A DNA stretch of 10,968 nucleotides, from assembly GCA_949742895.1 (NCBI GenBank), contig CATJRT010000201.1:1-10968 (forward strand). The letters are read 5' to 3'. Below the pieces are notes generated by a model. The model saw only the letters and a list, made by a program, of their open reading frames with translations, had not been told where the DNA came from and ran no database searches. Positions within the stretch are counted from its first letter, which is position 1. Every line of letters starts with the position of its first letter. This DNA comes from an uncultured Eubacteriales bacterium (GTDB lineage Bacteria; Bacillota_A; Clostridia; Oscillospirales; Oscillospiraceae). Positions 4,706 to 10,968 of this stretch are shown here, in pieces. The translations under genes were made by a program, and so were the position numbers.

Positions 4706-5773
4706 ATGAAAAAAGGAACTGCCATTACATTTACGGTAGGAGTGTTCGCGGGTCTTGCCCTGTGCGGCCCCGCCGCCCATGCCGCCACAAACATCTCCAC
4801 CACACTGAGTAGCCAACCCATCTATGTGGACGGCCGGCGGGTGTCCATGACGGCTTATTCCATCGGCGGCAACAACTACGTCAAATTACGGGACATCGGC
4901 AAGGCGGTGGACTTCGGCGTTGAATATGACGCCGCCACCAACTCCGTCCACATCGACCCCAACGCTCACTACCAAGAGGAGGTGACCACCCCTGCACCGG
5001 CCACGCCCTCCCCCTCCCCGGAACCCTCGGGCAGCTATACCATCAGCACAGACCACTGGAGCCGGGAGGATTTCTCCCAACAGGCCAACCCCGCCGTATT
5101 CACCGGGGTCTACAATAGGGCCCTGTACAACACCATCCGGCAGACACTGGTAGACAGCGGGGCTGGAAGCGCCCCGGCTTACACCATGGTGGCCCAGGGC
5201 GCGGACTACAGCGCGGCGATAGATTTGCTGGGACGAATGAGCGGAGCAATTCGATATGAACATTATGTACCTGCCAACTTCACCAACTATTGGCAATATC
5301 CCAGCTACTTTTCTGTATCCGCAGCGATGCCGGAAAACTTCCTGCTGGCAGCGGAATATGTCCAGCCTGCCATCGACCATTTGAACCGGCTCGGCTCAGG
5401 CCGGGACAAGGTAACGTACCTTAACGACTACCTCTGCACCCTGCTGTCCTATGAGCTTGATAAAACGGCGGGCATCCCGCAGATATTTGCACCCCATGCC
5501 AGCGAGTTGAAAGCTGCCTGCGGCTCCTATACCAGCGCGTTCAACTTCTTGTGCGGCGCGGCTGATATCCCCTGTGTCAGCGTTAGATCCTCCAACCACT
5601 CCTGGAACCTGGTCTACGTAGACGGACAATGGCTCCATGTGGATGTATCCACCAATGATCTGCGGGGCTGGCACAGTATCCTGCTCCAAGAAACCCACCC
5701 GGAGCAGATCGACATCGCGCCGGAGGCCACAGCCTTCCTCAAGGAGCTGCTGGTTCCCGGATCTACAAAATAA
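4706..5773 (+). CDS. Secreted protein: copper-amine-oxidase-N-like domain plus transglutaminase-like domain (355 aa)
   Basis: GAGGAGG sits 8 nt before ATG 4706; the frame is open further upstream, but only this start gives a signal peptide (MKKGTAITFTV...AAHA/AT). Residues about 37-84 match the copper amine oxidase N-terminal/stalk domain common in Clostridia (QPIYVDGRRV, GGNNYVKLRDIGKAV, VHID). A Thr/Pro/Ser linker (about 93-110) leads to a helical region and a transglutaminase-like (papain-fold) core with Cys272 (AACGSYTSAFNFLC), His298 (SSNHSWNLV) and Asp313 (LHVDVSTND), the expected Cys-His-Asp order and spacing. Such domains act as proteases, peptidases or protein crosslinkers; which applies here is unknown. 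It lies between the sortase and the giant adhesin, so processing or crosslinking of surface proteins is a reasonable inference. No sorting signal or C-terminal membrane segment is visible. Confidence 0.85.
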   Translation: MKKGTAITFTVGVFAGLALCGPAAHAATNISTTLSSQPIYVDGRRVSMTAYSIGGNNYVKLRDIGKAVDFGVEYDAATNSVHIDPNAHYQEEVTTPAPATPSPSPEPSGSYTISTDHWSREDFSQQANPAVFTGVYNRALYNTIRQTLVDSGAGSAPAYTMVAQGADYSAAIDLLGRMSGAIRYEHYVPANFTNYWQYPSYFSVSAAMPENFLLAAEYVQPAIDHLNRLGSGRDKVTYLNDYLCTLLSYELDKTAGIPQIFAPHASELKAACGSYTSAFNFLCGAADIPCVSVRSSNHSWNLVYVDGQWLHVDVSTNDLRGWHSILLQETHPEQIDIAPEATAFLKELLVPGSTK

Positions 5774-5796
5774 CCGATCAACTGAACAGACAGGAG

Positions 5797-5828
5797 AGGC
5801 AGACCGCGAAAACGGCCTGCCTTTTCTT
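5797..5828 (+). terminator. Weak intrinsic terminator or attenuator before the adhesin gene
   Basis: Stem AGGCAG (5797-5802) / CTGCCT (5817-5822) with inner CCG / CGG is followed by TTTTCTT. It is shorter and its U-run is interrupted, so partial readthrough into the adhesin gene is likely; it would lower adhesin expression relative to upstream genes. Confidence 0.5.
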
Positions 5829-5850
5829 GTGAAAAATGAAAGGAGAGCCC

Positions 5851-8800
5851 ATGAAACACAAACTTTCCACCAGACTGATCTCCATGCTGCTGGTGCTGGC
5901 CACGCTGTTCGGCCTGCTGGCCGTCCCCGCCAGCGCCGCCACGCTGGACGACAGCGGCAGCGTCAAGATCACCATGGACGGCTTCGGAAGCTACCTCAGC
6001 AAGAAGGCCGGCGGCACCATTGGCGGCGGATACTGGCAGTATACCAGCAATAAGGGCCTAAAAGGGGCCGCGTACTGCGTGAATTGGGGGCTTACCGGGG
6101 TTTCCCCCAGTAAATCCCTCACCATCCGTCCCTACAACCGGAACCCCAAGACCATGGGGGCCTTTGCCAACGGCTACCCCTCCCGCACGCTGGAGCAGTT
6201 CAAAGAGCTGAATACGCCCACTTTCCCTGACATCGCCAACCTCACGGTGACCGAGTACAAGTACGCCACCCAGGTGGCGGTGTGGGCCACCTGCGGGCAG
6301 ATCGCCGTCCCCGGCACCGCCTTTACCGCGGGACGCACGTCGGTGGTGGTACCCACCTCGGATGCCCGGCAGCTGCGCATCTACCACAGCATCCAACGCA
6401 TCTTGGCCCACGCGAACAACTGGAACAAGCACCTCTATGTGGGGATGTACATCCACACGGAAGAAAACTCCAACATTCAAGCGGTAGAGGTCACGAATGA
6501 GCGTGGGCTCGAAGGCGCCGCCGCCAACGGGGAAACCGGCATCAAGAAGGAAACCATCAACGGCAAGGAGTATTTCACCCGTGTGATGTACCTGGATTCC
6601 GCCACCTCCACCTGGATCGACGATTATAAGACCAAGGTGTACTCCCCCGACGCCCCCGCTGGCACCATCTTTGTGGCCGCCAACAACTCTCCGCTGGAAA
6701 CAGTGCAGGAGGGCGGCATCACGTACTTTAAGGTGGACACCAGCCGGGGCCACTCCACTAATCTCAACGCCAACGGCTACGCCTACGGCGGCGCGTTCAA
6801 GGTGTGCATCCCCGCGGACAACGTGGCCAACGAGGGCTCCTTCTCCATCAAGGCCACCGGCGGCGTGGCGCAGTATAAGCTGTTTATCGCCGAAAACCCC
6901 TCCGCTTCCGAGCAGTCCTACATCATTTCCGATCCCGGCTACACCACCACCGGGGCCAGTGCCACCTTCAAATGGCAGGGGACAAATGAGACGTCCGATA
7001 AGGCCAGCCTCCAGATCACCAAGACTGGACCGGGCAACGCACCCCTGGAGGGCGCGGAGTTCACCCTCACCGGCGACAAGGGCACCATGGTCACCGGCGT
7101 CAGCGATCCGAACGGCCTGGTGGTGTGGACGGAGCTCCCCGCCGGTGAAAAATTCATCCTGTCCGAAACCAAGGCCCCGGCAGGGTTCCAGATCGCCGCC
7201 TCACAGAACATCACCCTCACCGCCGGGCAGACCACCTACGTGACGGTGCCCAACAACACCGTCCGGGGCTTCACCGTCAAGAAGGTCGACGCACAGAACA
7301 AGGGCAGTTTGCAGGGCGCGGTATTCCGCTTCGAGCAGATTGATGGGGACTATGTCACCACCGGTATCACCGGGTTCGACGGCCAGATCTCCTTTGAGGG
7401 CGACGAGCTGCCCTACGGCTCCTACCGGGTGACGGAGGAGTCCCCTCCCCCGGGCTACCTGAAGGATACGCGGGTGGAAACCGTGGAGTGGACGGGTGAA
7501 AAGGATGTTCTGCTCACCTTTGAGGACGTCAGGGAGGCCCGGCTGATCATCGTAAAAAAGGATGCTCAGACCGGGGTGTCGCTGGCGGAGGCCGTGTTCG
7601 ACATCTATGCGGACGGCAAATACCTCACCACCGTCACCACCAACGACGCTGGGGAAGCTTACGTCACTGGGATCAAGGATGAGATGTACATCGAGGCGCG
7701 GGAGAAGATCGCACCGGAGCACTATATTTTGGATCAAAGCTCCCATGGAATCCACATCGATCCGTATGACCCCAAGATTGCGGATGATCCCGTGCTCACC
7801 ATCACCAACGAGGCCAAGACGGCCCTGCGTATCATCAAATACGACCGGGTGAGCGGCACCCGGCTGTCCGGTGTTACCTTCGAGATTTACAAGGACAGCG
7901 AGCTGTTCGACACCAAAATCACCGATGAAAACGGCGAGATCAATCTCTTTGACCTGGAACCGGGCACCTATCTGGCCAAGGAGGTGTCCAGCGATGATGC
8001 CCACATCCTCACCTCCACCCCCCAGCAGATCGAGCTGAAGGCGGGCCAGACGGCCACCCAGGAGCTGGTGTTTTTCAACGACCAGAAGCCCGGGATGTGG
8101 CTGGTAAAGGTGGATTCCTCCGACCTGTCCAAGACCCTGCCGAACGTCAAGTTTGAGATCAAGGCGGTAGACGGCAGCTTCGGGCCCAAGGAGTTTACCA
8201 CCAACCAGAGCGGTGAAATCGACCTGTCTAAGCTGAATCCGGGTGCCTATGTGGTGACGGAGCTGGAATGTCCGGGCTATGTGATCGACGACGCCCAGCG
8301 CATCATTGAGCTGAAGCCCAACGAAAAAGCCCAGTTTGTGTTCACCAACAGCAAAAAGCCCACCCTCAAGCTGACGAAAACCAGCGCGGACGGCACGGCG
8401 CTGGAGGGCGTTTCCTTCCGGCTGGCGAAAATCGAGGACGGTTCCCGTTATCTTGACCGCACCACTGACGCCAAGGGCGAAATTTTGTGGGAGGACTTGG
8501 AGCCCGGCGTTTATTCCCTCAAGGAGATCGCTACCGTGGACGACCACATCATTGACCTGCGGGAGTACCATGTGGAGCTGTTCCCCGGAAAAGAAAGCAC
8601 GATTACGCTGGAAAACAACAAGCGCCCCAACCTCTATGTCATGAAAAACGACGCCGACACCGGGGAGCCTGTGCCCAACACCATTTTCTTGGTGAAGGCG
8701 GCGGACGGGCACTCTGTTGATGAAATCAAAACGGACAGCGAGGGCCGCGCCGAACTGAAAAATCTCCTGCCCGGAGTGTACGAGATTTCGGAAAAGTCGG

Positions 8801-10968
8801 TGCCCTCCCCCTACCTCAAGGACGCCGAGCCCCAGCTGGTGACGTTGTACCCCAACCGGGACCACACCGTCTACTTCAAAAACCACAAACGGCCTGTCAT
8901 CGAGATTATCAAGGAGGACAGCATCACCCACGCGCGGCTGGCTAACGTCCGCTTCCAGGTGTGGTACGCCAGCAATAATACATCCACCGGTGAGATCAAC
9001 GATCTGGGCGTCTATACCACCGACGAAAACGGGCGCATCGAGCTGGATGGCACCAAGATGGGCGAGTACGGCCTGCGGGACGGCTGGTTCCGGGTGAAGG
9101 AGCTGGCTCCACCGAAAGGCTACTCCATCAAGGACAGCGACACCCAGGAGGCATTTGTGGCCGCTGGACAGGGCCACACCTTCCGTTTTGAGAACACGCC
9201 GCTGTCCGCCCTCTGTGTCTGGAAGTACGACAGCGTCACCGGCGAGGCCGTGGAGGGCGCTGTGTTCCAGGTGAAATACCTGGGCGGGACCTCCGGCACC
9301 GGCGGCACCGTGATCGGCACCTATAAGACCTCAAATAACGGCTCCTTCACGGTGACCGGGCTGAAAGCGGGTACTTATATCGTGCAGGAAGTGGCCAGCG
9401 ACAGCGGCCATGTCATCGACACCGCCCCCCAGACGGCCTACATCTCAGGCGAGGATCAGGATGTGGTGCAGCTCTATTTTGGCAACTCCCCCAAGGGCTC
9501 CCTGCTGGTGAAAAAGGTGGATGCCGGCGACGGCTCCCCGCTGAGCGACGTGGAATTTTTCGTCACCACCAGCGACGGCACCGTGGTGGGCGACGCCAAC
9601 GGCAAATTCGTGACAGACCGCGCGGGCACCTTCCTGGTGGAGGGCATCGACCCCGGCACCTCGCTGGTGGTCAAGGAGGTTCGCGCGAAAGAAGGCTACA
9701 TTCTGGATAACGTGCCGCAGGTGGCAAAAATCAAAGCGGGACAGACGGTAACGCTGGAGTTCCGCAACCAGAAGCAGGGCAATTTGATCATCCACAAGCT
9801 GTCCAGCCTGGACAAGGCACCGCTGGAGGGGGCGCAGTTCAAGCTGATCTACGCCGATGGCAAGGTGGTGGACACGGCGAACGGCAAAGTGTCCTCCAAT
9901 GGGCTGTACTTCACCAATGCCGAGGGGCAAATCGTGATTTCCAATGTCACTGGCACGATCATCGCAACCGAAGTGTCCAGCCCGTCTGGGTACGCCATTG
10001 ACGCCAATTCCCGCAGCCAGACCATCGTGGTCAACCCCGGCGACGATACGCAACACGCATATTTTTACAACGATCCCCTGTGCTCCCTCACCATCTCCAA
10101 GGTGGATTCTGTCACTGGGAAGCCCATCCCCAACACCACCTTCACCGTGAAGTACGCCAGTGGCGAGCTGATCGGGCGGTACACCACTGGGAAGGACGGC
10201 ACTGTGACTATCGGGGGACTCCTGCCTGGTTCCACCGTGGTGGTGACGGAATATAAGGTGCCCGACACCTACGTGCTCAACACCACGCCGCAAACAATCA
10301 CGCTGAAAAGCGGCAAAAATACCGTAACCAGCGGCACGGCTGGCGGCAGCGGGAATGGCGGCGGAAACGATTTGATCTTCGAGAACGACCCCAAAACCCG
10401 GCTGGTGATCGAGAAATATATCACTGGCACCACCACCCCCATCAAAGGCGTCACCTTCTTAGTCACCGATTCCAGCGGCGCGGTCATTGGCAGTTCCAAC
10501 GGCGAATATATCACCGATGAAAATGGCCGTATCGTGATCGAGGGGCTGGAGCCCGGCACCACTGTCACAGCCAAAGAGATCAGGACCGTGGAGGGCTACG
10601 TGCTCGATACCACGCCCAAGTCCATCAAAATCAAGGTAGGCGAGGCGATGACGCTGCGCTTCTACAACCAGAAGCAGGGCGGTCTCGTCATCAAAAAGCT
10701 GGATTCTGTCACCAAAAAGCCGCTGAGCGGAGTGCAGTTCCAGCTCACCTATGCGGACGGCTCCTACGTGGACTATGACAACGGCCACATGAGCAGCAAG
10801 GGGCTGTATGAGACGGATTCCTCGGGTGAAATTCGGATCACTGGACTCACGGGCACTGTCATCGTCAAGGAGGTAAAATGCCTGCCTGGGTACACCATCG
10901 ACCCGGCCGCGCAGAGCCAGACGGTTCAGATCAACCCCGATGACTGTCAAACGCTGGTGTTTTATAAC
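5851..10968 (+). CDS. Giant thioester-domain adhesin with at least 14 Cna-B/SpaA repeats (partial, 1706+ aa)
   Basis: AAAGGAGAG precedes the ATG; the frame stays open for 1706 codons and leaves the window. Residues 1-29 are a signal peptide (cleavage near ASA/AT). Residues about 35-375 form a thioester domain of the TQXA type: Cys76 (AAYCVNWG) and Gln141 in TQVAVW, the pair that makes an internal Cys-Gln thioester able to bond covalently to host amines in streptococcal adhesins. From residue 387 onward Cna-B/SpaA-type domains follow in tandem, each about 85-105 residues, opening with a strand carrying the bonding Lys (for example LQITK, LIIVKK) and containing a conserved Glu (often xxKEV or xxTE) and a terminal Asn (FxN). 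These residues form Lys-Asn isopeptide bonds that stiffen Gram-positive pili and adhesins. The C-terminus, where a sorting signal is expected, is outside. The neighbouring sortase is the likely anchoring enzyme. Its start (MKHKL) matches that of the sortase. Confidence 0.92.
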   Translation, partial: MKHKLSTRLISMLLVLATLFGLLAVPASAATLDDSGSVKITMDGFGSYLSKKAGGTIGGGYWQYTSNKGLKGAAYCVNWGLTGVSPSKSLTIRPYNRNPKTMGAFANGYPSRTLEQFKELNTPTFPDIANLTVTEYKYATQVAVWATCGQIAVPGTAFTAGRTSVVVPTSDARQLRIYHSIQRILAHANNWNKHLYVGMYIHTEENSNIQAVEVTNERGLEGAAANGETGIKKETINGKEYFTRVMYLDSATSTWIDDYKTKVYSPDAPAGTIFVAANNSPLETVQEGGITYFKVDTSRGHSTNLNANGYAYGGAFKVCIPADNVANEGSFSIKATGGVAQYKLFIAENPSASEQSYIISDPGYTTTGASATFKWQGTNETSDKASLQITKTGPGNAPLEGAEFTLTGDKGTMVTGVSDPNGLVVWTELPAGEKFILSETKAPAGFQIAASQNITLTAGQTTYVTVPNNTVRGFTVKKVDAQNKGSLQGAVFRFEQIDGDYVTTGITGFDGQISFEGDELPYGSYRVTEESPPPGYLKDTRVETVEWTGEKDVLLTFEDVREARLIIVKKDAQTGVSLAEAVFDIYADGKYLTTVTTNDAGEAYVTGIKDEMYIEAREKIAPEHYILDQSSHGIHIDPYDPKIADDPVLTITNEAKTALRIIKYDRVSGTRLSGVTFEIYKDSELFDTKITDENGEINLFDLEPGTYLAKEVSSDDAHILTSTPQQIELKAGQTATQELVFFNDQKPGMWLVKVDSSDLSKTLPNVKFEIKAVDGSFGPKEFTTNQSGEIDLSKLNPGAYVVTELECPGYVIDDAQRIIELKPNEKAQFVFTNSKKPTLKLTKTSADGTALEGVSFRLAKIEDGSRYLDRTTDAKGEILWEDLEPGVYSLKEIATVDDHIIDLREYHVELFPGKESTITLENNKRPNLYVMKNDADTGEPVPNTIFLVKAADGHSVDEIKTDSEGRAELKNLLPGVYEISEKSVPSPYLKDAEPQLVTLYPNRDHTVYFKNHKRPVIEIIKEDSITHARLANVRFQVWYASNNTSTGEINDLGVYTTDENGRIELDGTKMGEYGLRDGWFRVKELAPPKGYSIKDSDTQEAFVAAGQGHTFRFENTPLSALCVWKYDSVTGEAVEGAVFQVKYLGGTSGTGGTVIGTYKTSNNGSFTVTGLKAGTYIVQEVASDSGHVIDTAPQTAYISGEDQDVVQLYFGNSPKGSLLVKKVDAGDGSPLSDVEFFVTTSDGTVVGDANGKFVTDRAGTFLVEGIDPGTSLVVKEVRAKEGYILDNVPQVAKIKAGQTVTLEFRNQKQGNLIIHKLSSLDKAPLEGAQFKLIYADGKVVDTANGKVSSNGLYFTNAEGQIVISNVTGTIIATEVSSPSGYAIDANSRSQTIVVNPGDDTQHAYFYNDPLCSLTISKVDSVTGKPIPNTTFTVKYASGELIGRYTTGKDGTVTIGGLLPGSTVVVTEYKVPDTYVLNTTPQTITLKSGKNTVTSGTAGGSGNGGGNDLIFENDPKTRLVIEKYITGTTTPIKGVTFLVTDSSGAVIGSSNGEYITDENGRIVIEGLEPGTTVTAKEIRTVEGYVLDTTPKSIKIKVGEAMTLRFYNQKQGGLVIKKLDSVTKKPLSGVQFQLTYADGSYVDYDNGHMSSKGLYETDSSGEIRITGLTGTVIVKEVKCLPGYTIDPAAQSQTVQINPDDCQTLVFYN
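7009..10968 (+). repeat. Array of 14 Cna-B/SpaA domain repeats within the adhesin
   Basis: By reading each opening Lys-bearing strand, domains start near 7009, 7267, 7540, 7822, 8092, 8362, 8629, 8896, 9208, 9499, 9781, 10084, 10399 and 10681. The last is cut at or near its end by the window. Each keeps the Lys, a central Glu and, in 13 of 14, a C-terminal Asn; domain 2 has Asp in that place (FEDV, near 7525). The repeats are diverged at DNA level, so the array is old or under selection for difference, except in its last third. Confidence 0.85.
9208..10968 (+). repeat. Higher-order duplication: three-domain block 9-10-11 repeated as 12-13-14
   Basis: Domains 10 and 13 both end in NQKQG and are followed by 11 and 14, which share KLxS, YADGxxVD, SSxGLY, TGTxI and GYxID. 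The offset is exactly 900 bases: AACCAGAAGCAGGGC ends at 9780 and again at 10680. Domains 9 and 12 share KxDSVTG and VKYxxG, with an offset of 876 because of small insertions or deletions. The unit of duplication is therefore three domains. Confidence 0.75.

Larger units (their letters stand above)
75..10968. mobile_element. Probable integrated element or genomic island, left part (inferred)
   Basis: This is an inference from context. The tmRNA 3' end, a common attB, is followed at once by an AT-rich stretch with direct repeats. After that come genes typical of Firmicutes conjugative elements: a tandem ribbon-helix-helix protein, a DUF3991/Toprim protein, and a surface cassette with sortase and a giant Cna-B adhesin. 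No integrase, relaxase, coupling protein or secretion ATPase is visible, and the right boundary is outside the window. A chromosomal surface locus next to ssrA without mobility remains possible. Confidence 0.4.

Noticed and set aside
4446..4709. 87-codon frame bridging the sortase end and the next leader
   Set aside because: It overlaps the sortase C-terminus out of frame, has an arginine-rich chance composition and no good ribosome site.
7201..9177. 658-codon open frame on the minus strand across the adhesin
   Set aside because: It is antisense to a clear Cna-B array, and its repeated low-complexity composition mirrors the GC-rich codon pattern of the sense repeats. No ribosome site or recognisable domain supports it.
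9445..10293. 282-codon minus-strand frame in the adhesin repeats
   Set aside because: Shadow of the repeated sense domains, like the 7201-9177 frame.
1..10968. CRISPR array
   Set aside because: No short, evenly spaced identical repeats were found; the only array is the diverged protein-coding Cna-B repeats.

Overview
The window looks like part of a mobile or accessory region from a GC-rich, gut-type Clostridia (Bacillota, perhaps Oscillospiraceae). The evidence is Gram-positive cell-surface machinery (sortase, Cna-B repeats, thioester domain), strong GGAGG ribosome sites, U-tailed terminators and a DUF3991/Toprim protein of the kind carried by Firmicutes conjugative elements. The species is inference.

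Layout. Bases 1-74 are the 3' end of tmRNA (ssrA), a classic integration target for tyrosine recombinases. It is followed by a terminator (102-131) and an AT-rich, gene-free stretch to about 420 with a 13-bp direct repeat. Two small unknown genes follow (421-633, 734-940), separated by a terminator. Next come a tandem ribbon-helix-helix DNA-binding protein (1106-1489), a structured non-coding stretch (candidate operator or oriT), a strong terminator (1678-1721), and a DUF3991/Toprim protein (1739-2692) starting only 17 nt after that terminator.

From 2741 to the right edge every gene encodes an exported protein, all on the + strand: a membrane-anchored protein with both a lipobox and a C-terminal transmembrane segment (2741-3682); a sortase (3688-4500); a 205-nt non-coding segment with a stem-loop and an unused Shine-Dalgarno sequence; a secreted protein with a copper-amine-oxidase-N-like domain and a transglutaminase fold (4706-5773); and a giant adhesin (5851 to beyond the window) with an N-terminal thioester domain and at least 14 Cna-B/SpaA domains.

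Read together, the right half is a surface cassette centred on covalent protein chemistry: a thioester to bind a target, intramolecular isopeptide bonds to stiffen a long stalk, a sortase to attach protein to the wall or to other subunits, and a transglutaminase-like enzyme or binder. The left half holds DNA-handling genes typical of an integrated conjugative or mobilizable element. No integrase, relaxase or type IV secretion gene lies in the window, so mobility is inferred rather than shown.
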